Shown piece by piece: positions 52,195 to 58,916 of a DNA stretch of 64,000 bases (positions are counted from its first letter, which is position 1; each line of letters starts with the position of its first letter). Source of the DNA: a virus; IMG/VR virus record IMGVR_UViG_3300042090_001278, positions 1 through 64,000 of that record. One strand, 5' to 3'. The translations under genes were made by a program, and so were the position numbers. The notes beneath the pieces were generated by a model. It was not told the origin of the DNA. It was given only the letters and a program-made list of their open reading frames with translations, and did not search any database.

Positions 52195-52455
52195 GTGCTG
52201 TCGATCCGGTTCCAACCGGACCAGAAGCTGCCGTTTCGATTTGTCCTGCAGAACGGTCCCGGCGAGACGATCGGCCGGGGCGCGGTGAAGCAAGCGCCGG
52301 GGACAACCTGGGCCACGGACCTGATGATCGCCCTGTCGCGTTGGGATATGCTGACGCTGATGGGCGACTGCCTCGACTACGTGCGTGACTGGGAACTGCG
52401 CCATTTCAAGGAGCGCCAGGCGGCACGGTCGATTACAAGGGTGCCGTCTGTTTGA
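52195..52455 (+). CDS. hypothetical protein, start uncertain
   Basis: 86 residues from a GTG with GAGG 5 bases upstream: VLSIRFQPDQKLPFRFVLQN, then ALSRWDMLTLMGDCLDYVRD and WELRHFKERQAARS. Reads as a real domain. The same frame is open back to 51931, so it could also be the C-terminal part of a product fused to the frameshifted copy. No family recognised. Confidence 0.55.
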   Translation: MLSIRFQPDQKLPFRFVLQNGPGETIGRGAVKQAPGTTWATDLMIALSRWDMLTLMGDCLDYVRDWELRHFKERQAARSITRVPSV

Positions 52456-52456
52456 G

Positions 52457-52513
52457 TTGTCTGAACTCGGATTACGCTGATTGATGGGATTGGGATGATT
52501 TTCAGGAAGGAAA
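52457..52513 (+). repeat. family D intergenic repeat, copy 5
   Basis: Starts 1 base after a stop; AGGAAGGAAAC precedes the ATG at 52522. Confidence 0.92.
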
Positions 52514-52521
52514 CGAGCGCC

Positions 52522-52764
52522 ATGAACGTGTACGACAAGGCCGAAGCCATTCTCTACGCTTGGGGTGAAGAGCGTTATGACATGATTGGTCTGCGCGGTG
52601 ACGGATCGGTGTACCCTTGCCGTGAGGATGACATTCCTCGCGGCGCGGTCGACGCATACCTCTCGATTGCCACTGAGGACGCCGTGATATTACTGGCGAC
52701 TTCAATTGAGCGCGGCTTCAAATACGGTCCAGACGATCCGTGGGCCGAGGAGCATCCGACATGA
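52522..52764 (+). CDS. small acidic protein
   Basis: 80 residues: MNVYDKAEAILYAWGEERYD, then AVDAYLSIATEDAVILLATS. Compact and acidic. Ribosome site from family D. Stop overlaps the next ATG (ATGA). Function unknown. Confidence 0.68.
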   Translation: MNVYDKAEAILYAWGEERYDMIGLRGDGSVYPCREDDIPRGAVDAYLSIATEDAVILLATSIERGFKYGPDDPWAEEHPT

Positions 52765-53123
52765 ACCACCAAATCGTGATCTACCAGTCCGAGCTGGGCG
52801 TCGAGAGTGTCGGCATTCCGGGCTCGTGGCTGTCGACGGTCGATGTCGTGCTGGTCAGCGGCGACGCCGAGCGCGAGAAGCACGGCGACCAGAGTCACTA
52901 CGTTGTCAGCCGGCCATATGTCGACGCGGAGGAGGAGGTCAAGCGGGCGGCGGACATCTACGCGAAGATCGCGGCGCTGCCGCCGCTGCCGCGATTGACG
53001 CACCATGCGCCGGGGGCGGTCCTGCGGCCGGACTGCTGCGCGGCGCACGGGAAGGAGTGGGACCGGAGGAACAAGGGAGAGTTCGCGGGGAATCGGATGA
53101 TTCAGGGAATCGTGAATCTATGA
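52761..53123 (+). CDS. small protein, intact paralogue
   Basis: 120 residues: MNHQIVIYQSELGVESVGIP, then DVVLVSGDAEREKHGDQSHY and YVDAEEEVKRAADIYAKIA, with two Cys (PDCCAAHG) near the end. The intact version of the frameshifted copy at 51931. Looks like a small phage regulator or adaptor; no family recognised. Confidence 0.68.
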   Translation: MNHQIVIYQSELGVESVGIPGSWLSTVDVVLVSGDAEREKHGDQSHYVVSRPYVDAEEEVKRAADIYAKIAALPPLPRLTHHAPGAVLRPDCCAAHGKEWDRRNKGEFAGNRMIQGIVNL

Positions 53124-53141
53124 CCCACCGAGCGGCGGAAG

Positions 53142-53205
53142 GTAGTCAGGGATTTGTGATTCCCTGAATTATTATCGATTCAGGGATTTACAAATCCCTG
53201 ACTAC
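53142..53205. repeat. large inverted repeat with nested hairpins
   Basis: Outer arms GTAGTCAGGGATTTGT (53142-53157) and ACAAATCCCTGACTAC (53190-53205) pair perfectly over 16 bases; the loop holds ATTCCCTGAAT and ATTCAGGGAT, which also pair. TCAGGGA/TCCCTGA words recur nearby (53102, 53806). Confidence 0.85.
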
Positions 53206-53215
53206 GTGTTAGAAT
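53187..53215 (+). promoter_or_regulatory. promoter within the inverted repeat
   Basis: TTTACA (53187-53192), 17-base spacer, TAGAAT (53210-53215). The right arm of the inverted repeat covers the spacer. The ATG at 53222 begins 7 bases after the -10, a leaderless layout. Confidence 0.72.
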
Positions 53216-53221
53216 GGCGTC

Positions 53222-53824
53222 ATGGATAAACGAATGCTCACACTCTTACAGTTGCATGCCGAGGTCGCGGAGAAGGTCGGGCCCGATGTGCCGATGATCC
53301 CGAGGTCGACTCTCTCCACGCTGATCGCCGGGAATGCGGCGTTTGCCAAGCTGCTCGGCCGTGATGGTAATCTGTACCCCGAGGCCGCTGTCGATCTGCT
53401 TGCGGCTGCGATCCCCCATGTCAAGGCGGGTGGTTTCAAGTGGTCACAGCTTCCGATGATTGTGGAAAGCATGGTCGGCAAGCCGGCGGTCGCCGGTGGG
53501 GGTCTGATGCGAAGGCAGCCGAAGCCGGACATGCTCATCCAGGGCTATGAGCATGGCACCCCGGCGCTCGCGGACAAGGAGACGATGATCGAGGTTGCCC
53601 AGGCTCAGTCGCTCTACGCGCGGCCGGCGGGCGAGATCGTCTTTGACGCCGAGGAAGCGGCCAGGTTCCTGCGCACGACGCCGCGGAAGGTCCATGCGCG
53701 TTTCAAGCCGTCGATCATACTTGGGCGCGGCTCGGCAAATCGCCGGTGGCTGCTCTCCGATCTGCTGCCTCGCGACATATTTCCCAAGGAATCCGAGATT
53801 CATGAATCCCTGACGGTAGGTTAA
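53222..53824 (+). CDS. DNA-binding protein candidate
   Basis: 200 residues. The C-terminal part (IVFDAEEAARFLRTTPRKVH and GRGSANRRWLLSDLLP) reads like an excisionase or MerR-type winged helix; the N-terminal 85 residues are a separate helical domain. In the linker lies family H (MLIQGYEHGT, nt 53529-53561). Its own promoter overlaps a large inverted repeat, suggesting autoregulation. Confidence 0.62.
   Translation: MDKRMLTLLQLHAEVAEKVGPDVPMIPRSTLSTLIAGNAAFAKLLGRDGNLYPEAAVDLLAAAIPHVKAGGFKWSQLPMIVESMVGKPAVAGGGLMRRQPKPDMLIQGYEHGTPALADKETMIEVAQAQSLYARPAGEIVFDAEEAARFLRTTPRKVHARFKPSIILGRGSANRRWLLSDLLPRDIFPKESEIHESLTVG
53529..53561 (+). repeat. family H hairpin repeat, in frame, copy 2
   Basis: Identical over about 32 bases to 17635-17668; encodes DMLIQGYEHGTP. 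Confidence 0.9.
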
Positions 53825-54076
53825 ATGAGCGCTCGCTTCATCGTTCGGAATGACGGTTTCGGCTGGCCGCGCGTGTTCGACACGGAGCGATGCCGGTTCG
53901 TTGCGGTGCGTACGGCGGCATCGCTGTTGCGTGCGGGCTCGTCGAGGGCCGGTGAGGCAACGCGGCTGGCCGATGAGGCCAAGCGACTGGCCGCTGTCCT
54001 GAACGGTCGCGGCGGGGCTGCGCCGGTTCGGGATATGTCGATGCCGGAGCAGCTCGTGTTGGGCGAACAGGATTAG
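53825..54076 (+). CDS. small protein
   Basis: 83 residues: MSARFIVRNDGFGWPRVFDT, then helix GEATRLADEAKRLAAVLNGR, end SMPEQLVLGEQD. Follows the previous stop without a gap. No family recognised. Confidence 0.62.
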   Translation: MSARFIVRNDGFGWPRVFDTERCRFVAVRTAASLLRAGSSRAGEATRLADEAKRLAAVLNGRGGAAPVRDMSMPEQLVLGEQD

Positions 54077-54116
54077 GAATGGGTCATAGGGGACTTACGG
54101 GGCGGATGGGACAGGA
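54071..54116 (+). repeat. family A repeat
   Basis: Begins in the stop codon region of the previous gene and ends in GGACAGGAGG, which may serve as ribosome site for the TTG at 54132. Confidence 0.85.
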
Positions 54117-54131
54117 GGAGGAGGGTCGACT

Positions 54132-54401
54132 TTGGCTACCTTGACGGCCAGGCCGTGTCCGATTTGCGAAGAGGCTATCACGGACGCGGACGTCGACGGC
54201 TTTCGACCGATGGCCCCCGGCCGGACCGCGCATGCGGCATGCCTGTTGCGGCTGACGGTCGGGTCGGTGGCGCATCAGGAAAAGCGGTGCTCGTGCTATG
54301 GCGGGCCGTCGCCGGAACGTCCGGACGACTTCTCGTTTCGCGAGGATGCGCTGGCCGCGTGGCGGCACTTTGTCGAGCACCATGTGGAGGAGGAGGTGTG
54401 A
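54132..54401 (+). CDS. small Cys/His-rich zinc-binding protein
   Basis: 89 residues, TTG start. RPCPICEEAITDADVDGFRP, then HAACLLR and HQEKRCSCYGG supply Cys/His pairs. The TTG is preceded by AGGAGGAGG. Stop overlaps the next ATG. Confidence 0.65.
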   Translation: MATLTARPCPICEEAITDADVDGFRPMAPGRTAHAACLLRLTVGSVAHQEKRCSCYGGPSPERPDDFSFREDALAAWRHFVEHHVEEEV

Positions 54402-54679
54402 TGGCCGTCATCATCCTGTGCGCCGGCGGGCCGCGCGGTCCATTTCCGCGATTTGACTCCGGGCGGTCGCTGCCGGCGTCGCTCAACCGATATCAGCGCG
54501 AGGCGCTCGTTCGGCTGGGCCTCGCGGTCGACATGATCCAGGAGGAGTTGGCGGATCGTGGTGCGTGCCCGGCCTGCCGTAAGCGCTACAGCCACAAGGA
54601 GGATTGCGCGCTGGTCGAGCTTGAGGCGGCGATGGACCATCTTGAGCTTGAGCTTGGGAGGCCGGACATTGTCCCATGA
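54401..54679 (+). CDS. small protein with CPAC motif
   Basis: 92 residues: helical, RYQREALVRLGLAVDMIQEE, with CPACRKRYSHKEDCALVELE forming a C-x2-C...H...C site. Start at the TGATG overlap. Function unknown. Confidence 0.65.
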   Translation: MAVIILCAGGPRGPFPRFDSGRSLPASLNRYQREALVRLGLAVDMIQEELADRGACPACRKRYSHKEDCALVELEAAMDHLELELGRPDIVP

Positions 54680-55106
54680 CCCTGCCCGCTATCCGCCCGA
54701 TTGGCCGGCGATCAGCGCTCGCATCAAGGAGCGCGACGGCTTCCGGTGCGCGTTCTGCGGGGCGCCGGATCGCGGGGTGGGGTACTTCGACGACAGCGGC
54801 GCGTTTGTCGAGGTCGCGCCGGCGGGCGACGCGGACATTCGGCGCGCGATCGTGGAGGAGCGATCACGCAAGGTGATCACGATTGTCCTGAGCTGCGTGC
54901 ATGTCCACGATAAGAATCCGATGAGCTGCGAGGATTCGAACCTGGCCGCGTGCTGCCAGCGGTGTCATTTGCGGCTCGACCAGGGCGACCACCTGGTCGC
55001 GGCGAGCCGTACTCGAGCGGCGAAGGCCGGCGCCGGGACTCTGGCGTTGTTCGGCGAGGATGAGGTCGGCGGCGCGGTCGCCGATCGGAAGTGGGGTGGG
55101 AAGTGA
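54669..55106 (+). CDS. HNH endonuclease
   Basis: 145 residues from a TTG overlapping the previous stop. RDGFRCAFCGAPDRGVG, then IVLSCVHVHDKNPMSCEDSN and LAACCQRCHLRLDQGDHLVA: the two Cys pairs and the central H(D)...N...H arrangement are those of HNH nucleases. Phage HNH enzymes act in packaging or as free-standing nucleases; this one sits in the early operon. The stop TGA overlaps the next GTG. Confidence 0.78.
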   Translation: MSHDPARYPPDWPAISARIKERDGFRCAFCGAPDRGVGYFDDSGAFVEVAPAGDADIRRAIVEERSRKVITIVLSCVHVHDKNPMSCEDSNLAACCQRCHLRLDQGDHLVAASRTRAAKAGAGTLALFGEDEVGGAVADRKWGGK

Positions 55107-55321
55107 GCGTTCGGAATGGGTCGAATAAGACGAATAAGACGGATATGACGGACATTGACCCCGCGTTGTGCTCAGGGCACACGGGGGTTTGTGATGGCCG
55201 AGCCCCTGTTCCTGTTCAGATTGGATCGGGCATACCTCACGCGAAGGTCTTTGACAAGCCTGTCCTGATGTGCGCGAAATGCCGGCATGTCATGCACGGG
55301 TCGTGGAGGTATCCCCGATGA
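55103..55321 (+). CDS. small zinc-binding protein with repeat-derived N-terminus
   Basis: 72 residues, GTG start at the GTGA overlap. Residues 4-16 are family A (RNGSNKTNKTDMTD). Then LCSGHTGVCDG, a hydrophobic middle and LMCAKCRHVMHGSW, giving possible metal ligands. Overlaps the next ATG. Confidence 0.62.
   Translation: MSVRNGSNKTNKTDMTDIDPALCSGHTGVCDGRAPVPVQIGSGIPHAKVFDKPVLMCAKCRHVMHGSWRYPR
55112..55151 (+). repeat. family A repeat, in frame
   Basis: Encodes RNGSNKTNKTDMTD at the N-terminus of the small zinc-binding protein. Confidence 0.82.
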
Positions 55322-55983
55322 TCGACGAGCCTTTCATTATCTGTCCGCGCTGCGCGCGGAAAAGCCATCACCCCAAGGACATCGAGCAGCGCTACTGCGG
55401 GTTCTGCCACATGTTCCACGAGCAGATGGACGTGGTGGCCGGTCCCGAGGCGCGGATGCCGCGGCGGGCTCAGTTCTGCCAGCCGCCGGAGCGGGTGCGG
55501 GAGATCCACGACCTGTTCAGCGCGATCATCAACGGCGATGTCCATGGGCCGACGATGTACCCCGAGGATGTAGGCAAGAGGATTATGCGCGACATGAGGA
55601 TTATGCGCGACATTTGCGCGTGGCTGCTTGGATACAACGAGGGAGTTGTGGTCGAGGACGCGCTGAAAGAGATGGCGGCGCTGGTTCGGAAGTCCGGCTT
55701 TGTGCCGAACATGGGCGGCATCCTCAGCGCTGTCGACCAGGGCCGCTTCGACGCCGGCGAGCCGATTCCGACTGGGGCGGCGGCGGTGGTCGACAGCGCG
55801 ATCGGGATGCTGCTGTCGGATGATGGGACCAGCAGGGCGGCCGGCCTCGCGCAATATGTGCCGGGTCTGAAAGCCGTGCGCAACGCCTTGATGGTGGTTT
55901 ACGGCATGGAAGTCGAGACGGCCGTGCCCCTGGGCGCGGCGCCGATTGGGCGCGGCGCTGCTGGTCCGGACACGGTGGAGTGA
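55318..55983 (+). CDS. zinc-ribbon protein
   Basis: 221 residues. N-terminal zinc ribbon CPRCARKSHHPKDIEQRYCG with FC, then a helical body. An 18-base tandem duplication (55579-55614) gives RIMRDMRIMRD. C-terminal part SAIGMLLSDDGTSRAAGLAQ. Function unknown; could be a DNA- or RNA-binding early protein. Confidence 0.68.
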   Translation: MIDEPFIICPRCARKSHHPKDIEQRYCGFCHMFHEQMDVVAGPEARMPRRAQFCQPPERVREIHDLFSAIINGDVHGPTMYPEDVGKRIMRDMRIMRDICAWLLGYNEGVVVEDALKEMAALVRKSGFVPNMGGILSAVDQGRFDAGEPIPTGAAAVVDSAIGMLLSDDGTSRAAGLAQYVPGLKAVRNALMVVYGMEVETAVPLGAAPIGRGAAGPDTVE

Positions 55984-55987
55984 GGAG

Positions 55988-56040
55988 TTGTCTGAACTCG
56001 GATTACGCTGATTTACGAGATTAGGATGATTTTCAGGAGT
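55988..56040 (+). repeat. family D intergenic repeat, copy 6
   Basis: TTGTCTGAACTCGG start 4 bases after a stop; ends TTTTCAGGAGTC, the ribosome site of the gene at 56046. Confidence 0.92.
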
Positions 56041-56045
56041 CAGAA

Positions 56046-56336
56046 ATGAGACTACGGATTACGCCGACTGAGGCTGTGCGCCGCGCGTTGATGTTGACTC
56101 GGTGGTGGTCGATGCCGGCGGCGGATGTGGCGATGGGCGCGCCTCGGTGCGTCGTCTGCGGCTGCACGTGGCACAATGCCTGCGTGGTGGCCTATGGCAT
56201 TCTCGAGGAGGGCGGCTGCTACTGGCCGGCGGGGTCGGACACGTGCAGCGCTTGCCTGGGCCTGACGCCGCGCGTGCGGCCGTGCATGCCCGTGCCGAGA
56301 TCGGTATCACACACGGCGACGGCGGGTGCATCGTGA
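56046..56336 (+). CDS. small Cys-rich phage protein
   Basis: 96 residues. PRCVVCGCTWHNACVVAYGI and CYWPAGSDTCSACLGL follow a pattern common in phage proteins (CxxCGCT...AC...C...CSAC), probably zinc-binding. Ribosome site AGGAG from family D, 6 bases before the ATG. Confidence 0.75.
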   Translation: MRLRITPTEAVRRALMLTRWWSMPAADVAMGAPRCVVCGCTWHNACVVAYGILEEGGCYWPAGSDTCSACLGLTPRVRPCMPVPRSVSHTATAGAS

Positions 56337-56531
56337 GTGACCCGCCGTCGCTTTTTGTATTTTTGCCGAACGCCGTCGAGGGACCGCGCGTGCAGGCACA
56401 CGCACGGGCCAGTGTCATTATACCCAAATAAGGATTCTGATTTGAAGCCGCCGAAGAATCAAACATTTGTGTGCCGCTAAGTGCGTGCGATTTGGGGTAT
56501 TGTAGTTTTCAACACCCCTGGCTGGAGACTC

Positions 56532-58049
56532 ATGCCCGACGACGACCTTGCAGGCACAAGGCGTGCTAACCCCACACCTGACGATAGTAATAGAGCAGCC
56601 GAATCGATTTCCCTCGAGGCGGTGATAGCTGTTTGGCCGACAGCGGTGGCGTCGACCTGCGGTAAGAAAAAACGGTCGGAGAGCTGGCTGAGGGACGCTA
56701 GGCCGGTGGGTGTCGATGGCAGCCAGATTGTGATCGGTCTGTTGACGGAGGGCGCGAAGGTCCATGTCGACAAGTTCCTCAAGCCGGCGCTAATTGCCGC
56801 TCTCGCGGAGCTGCTGCCGGAGGTTGGATCTGTCCGCGTGGTGGTGCGGGAGCCGGAGGTGCCTGGGATCGCGGTGGTCGGGCAGGCAATCCCTCCCGTG
56901 GCGCGCGGGCAAACGATCGAGGAGCAGAGCCAGGTCGTGGAGCGCGTGGCCCGCCGCCTGGTCGACGAGTCGGAGCGTTTCAAGCGCAGGGACGGCGGGT
57001 GTCCTGAGTTCTTCGTCTATCCGGTTTCGCTGATGTTTCCGTGGCGGGTGATTCGTGTCGCCAAGGACAAAGACGGGAACCCGATACCGCTGCAAAACCT
57101 CTGGTTCGGGCGGTCAGGCAGGTTTGTGCATGCAATCCACGGAGGCCTGGACAAGGACGGGAATCCGATGGGGATTCCGGGTCATTCGTTCCCGCTGCTC
57201 GTCGGGATTTGCCTGACGACGGAGTATAAGTATCCCCTGGACAAGGGCACGGTTGGGCCGCGCATCTGTCTGGGCGATACGCTGGCGGACTTTGCTAGGG
57301 CGTGCGGATACAAGGGCGCGTTTCGAGGCGAGAAGGCAAAACGGTTCCTGGAGCGGTTGTATCAGTATTTCGCTTGCACGCACAGGATTATCGAGTTCGC
57401 CACGGACGACGACGCGCTTGCGTTCTACAAGGAGATCACGGCGGCCGGTTTCGTCCCGAGCCGAGAGGAGCTTGCACAGAGCGGCAGACTGGCGAAGAGC
57501 GACGATCCGACGAAGGTTCACGATCCAGACTACACGATGATGGTTGTCGGTAGTCGCCGGCTGGCCGATTACAACATCTGGACGCAGGCGGACATTGCGC
57601 GAGACTGGAATGAGCGCGGGCCGTTCGGGTGGGTGGTGCTGACGGATGAGTATGTCACCAAGTTCGCGACGCACGGCGTGCCTCTCTCGACTCATGTGCT
57701 TGCCGCACTGCTCAAGAATGCGCAGGATGTCGCGCTGTACACGTACCTGACGCAGCGCGTGTTCCAGTTACGCAAAGAGGGCCACAAGTCCGTGACGATC
57801 CGCCTGAGCTCCTTCCAGGACCACCTGGGCATCAACCGGACGAAGGAGAATCGGCGGCCGTCCGGGATGATTAAGGCGATTCGCGAGCGCGTGGCTCCGG
57901 CCTGGGACGCGGCCGCGATGGCGATGGGCAAGCCGGAGTGCTGTTTCCGGTACACACTGGAGGAAGGGCACAGCCGTTTTGCGGCGCGAATCACGCTGTT
58001 CCCGACCCCTCCCCTGATCGACCGACCCGGTGGCCAGCCTCAAGATTGA
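56532..58049 (+). CDS. repA: plasmid-type replication initiator RepA with DnaA-domain-I-like N-terminus
   Basis: 505 residues; ATG chosen with GGAG 5 bases upstream. Residues about 35-105 (ESWLRDARPVGVDGSQIVIG, HVDKFLKPALIAALAELLPE, SVRVVV) follow DnaA domain I. From about residue 180: FPLLVGICLTTEYKYPLDKG, RICLGDTLADFARACGY, FLERLYQYFACTHRIIEF, then WVVLTDEYVTKF and LLKNAQDVALYTYLTQRVFQ match RepA_C-type plasmid initiators, which bind iterons and open the origin. A repeat array follows directly. DnaA domain I recruits DnaB-type helicase, so the fusion may load helicase itself. Confidence 0.8.
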   Translation: MPDDDLAGTRRANPTPDDSNRAAESISLEAVIAVWPTAVASTCGKKKRSESWLRDARPVGVDGSQIVIGLLTEGAKVHVDKFLKPALIAALAELLPEVGSVRVVVREPEVPGIAVVGQAIPPVARGQTIEEQSQVVERVARRLVDESERFKRRDGGCPEFFVYPVSLMFPWRVIRVAKDKDGNPIPLQNLWFGRSGRFVHAIHGGLDKDGNPMGIPGHSFPLLVGICLTTEYKYPLDKGTVGPRICLGDTLADFARACGYKGAFRGEKAKRFLERLYQYFACTHRIIEFATDDDALAFYKEITAAGFVPSREELAQSGRLAKSDDPTKVHDPDYTMMVVGSRRLADYNIWTQADIARDWNERGPFGWVVLTDEYVTKFATHGVPLSTHVLAALLKNAQDVALYTYLTQRVFQLRKEGHKSVTIRLSSFQDHLGINRTKENRRPSGMIKAIRERVAPAWDAAAMAMGKPECCFRYTLEEGHSRFAARITLFPTPPLIDRPGGQPQD

Positions 58050-58084
58050 TGCGCGGTCGTATGTTCGGAAATCTATCTTACAAA

Positions 58085-58107
58085 TGTACCTGCGACTCCC
58101 GGTAACG
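58085..58107 (+). repeat. single iteron-like repeat
   Basis: TGTACCTGCGACTCCCGGTA followed by ACG, about 35 bases after the repA stop. Possibly a RepA site for autoregulation. Confidence 0.75.
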
Positions 58108-58180
58108 TGATGAACACGTGCGGACACTTCGGATCATGTGTTCGTAAAAACCAGTAGAATGTATAACGGTCTTTCAGCGT

Positions 58181-58206
58181 AACAGCCCCGGAAACGGGGC
58201 TGTTTC
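58181..58206 (+). terminator. terminator after repA
   Basis: Stem AACAGCCCCG/CGGGGCTGTT with a GAAA loop, followed by TCC. Confidence 0.75.
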
Positions 58207-58220
58207 CACGACTCCCCTTT

Positions 58221-58390
58221 GCGTACCTCCGTCTCTCGCTAACGCCCTGCGTCTCTCGCTAACGTCCTCGGACTCCCGGTAACTCGGGCAAAAGCGTACC
58301 TCGGACTCCCGGCATGCGTACCCGCGAGTCCCGAAAAGGTGTACCCGCGAGTCTCGGTAACTCGGGCAAAAGCGTACCTGCGACTCCCAG
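58221..58390 (+). other. iteron array (replication origin)
   Basis: Seven copies of a GYGTACCYSCGASTCYCGG-type word (with TAAC after most). Core starts at 58231, 58251, 58271, 58304, 58326, 58349, 58382: spacings 20, 20, 33, 22, 23, 33, close to two or three helical turns, so all sites face roughly the same side. Directly downstream of repA, as in iteron plasmids. Confidence 0.82.
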
Positions 58391-58434
58391 GCTCTTATAA
58401 TCCGTAAATTCAGTAAGCTCTTCTTATAAGCGAG
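58391..58434. other. AT-rich patch next to iterons
   Basis: Contains CTTATAATCCGTAAATTCAG and CTTCTTATAAGCG; a possible DNA-unwinding element. Short inverted repeats CTTATAA/TTATAAG occur. Confidence 0.55.
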
Positions 58435-58641
58435 AGGCTCCGGAGAGGCGGGGCGGCGCGGACGCCGCGATCTTTTGCGGCGACTAACGTCGCGGAACCG
58501 GATTGGCTCTTTATGATTGCGGTTCGGGCCTGGATTCGCTTGCCGGTCGCCAGGACGGCTGCCGTTGGCGTCAGGAGAGGCGCTGCGCGGTCGCGACGGC
58601 GTGATCGACGCGATTATCAAGGTGGGCGTTTGCTCGCTCTC

Positions 58642-58671
58642 TTGACATCGTGGCGGGTCAGGGTGTAGAAT
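58642..58671 (+). promoter_or_regulatory. promoter
   Basis: TTGACA (58642-58647), 18-base spacer, TAGAAT (58666-58671). Confidence 0.75.
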
Positions 58672-58672
58672 G

Positions 58673-58712
58673 ATTTGGGGATTTGGGGATTTGGGGATTT
58701 GGGGATTTGGGA
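58673..58712 (+). repeat. five 8-bp tandem repeats, G-quadruplex motif in a leader
   Basis: ATTTGGGG four times and ATTTGGGA once, starting 1 base after the -10 box and ending 3 bases before the ATG. Four GGGG runs with ATTT loops fit an intramolecular G-quadruplex, in the transcript as well as in DNA. Confidence 0.9.
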
Positions 58713-58715
58713 TAG

Positions 58716-58916
58716 ATGGCTAAAGAAGAGCATCCAACAGATTTGCCGATCGTCAAGACCGATCGATATGGCCGGCCGACGCTGGGCGAGGTAGTCTCGA
58801 ATCGCTACTACAGCTTCGAGCTCCGCGCTGACGGCGTGATAATACTAAGGCCGCTTAGTATTACCGTGACCAGTAACGCTCCGGTGAACGGGGAGAAGTC
58901 GGGGGAATCGACGTGA
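58716..58916 (+). CDS. small protein behind the G-rich leader
   Basis: 66 residues: IVKTDRYGRPTLGEVVSNRY then YSFELRADGVIILRPLSI. The pattern (two beta strands around a turn) could be an AbrB/antitoxin-like fold, unproven. Within the gene AATACTAAG and CTTAGTATT form a perfect inverted repeat (58842-58863). The ribosome site can only come from the G-rich tandem. Stop overlaps the next GTG. Confidence 0.6.
   Translation: MAKEEHPTDLPIVKTDRYGRPTLGEVVSNRYYSFELRADGVIILRPLSITVTSNAPVNGEKSGEST
58842..58863. repeat. palindrome inside small gene
   Basis: AATACTAAG-GCCG-CTTAGTATT, 9-bp arms; the only AT-rich part of the gene. Confidence 0.7.

Larger units (their letters stand above)
58050..58715. other. 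origin region, no genes
   Basis: 666 bases between repA and the next gene. Holds one single repeat (58085-58107), a terminator (58181-58206), seven iteron-like repeats (58221-58390), an AT-rich patch (58391-58434), a GC-rich stretch of about 200 bases with no visible feature, and a promoter followed by an 8-bp tandem. Confidence 0.8.

Noticed and set aside
58174-58620. 148-codon minus-strand frame over the origin
   Set aside because: It is built from the iteron repeats and has no start context; the repeat array explains the open frame.
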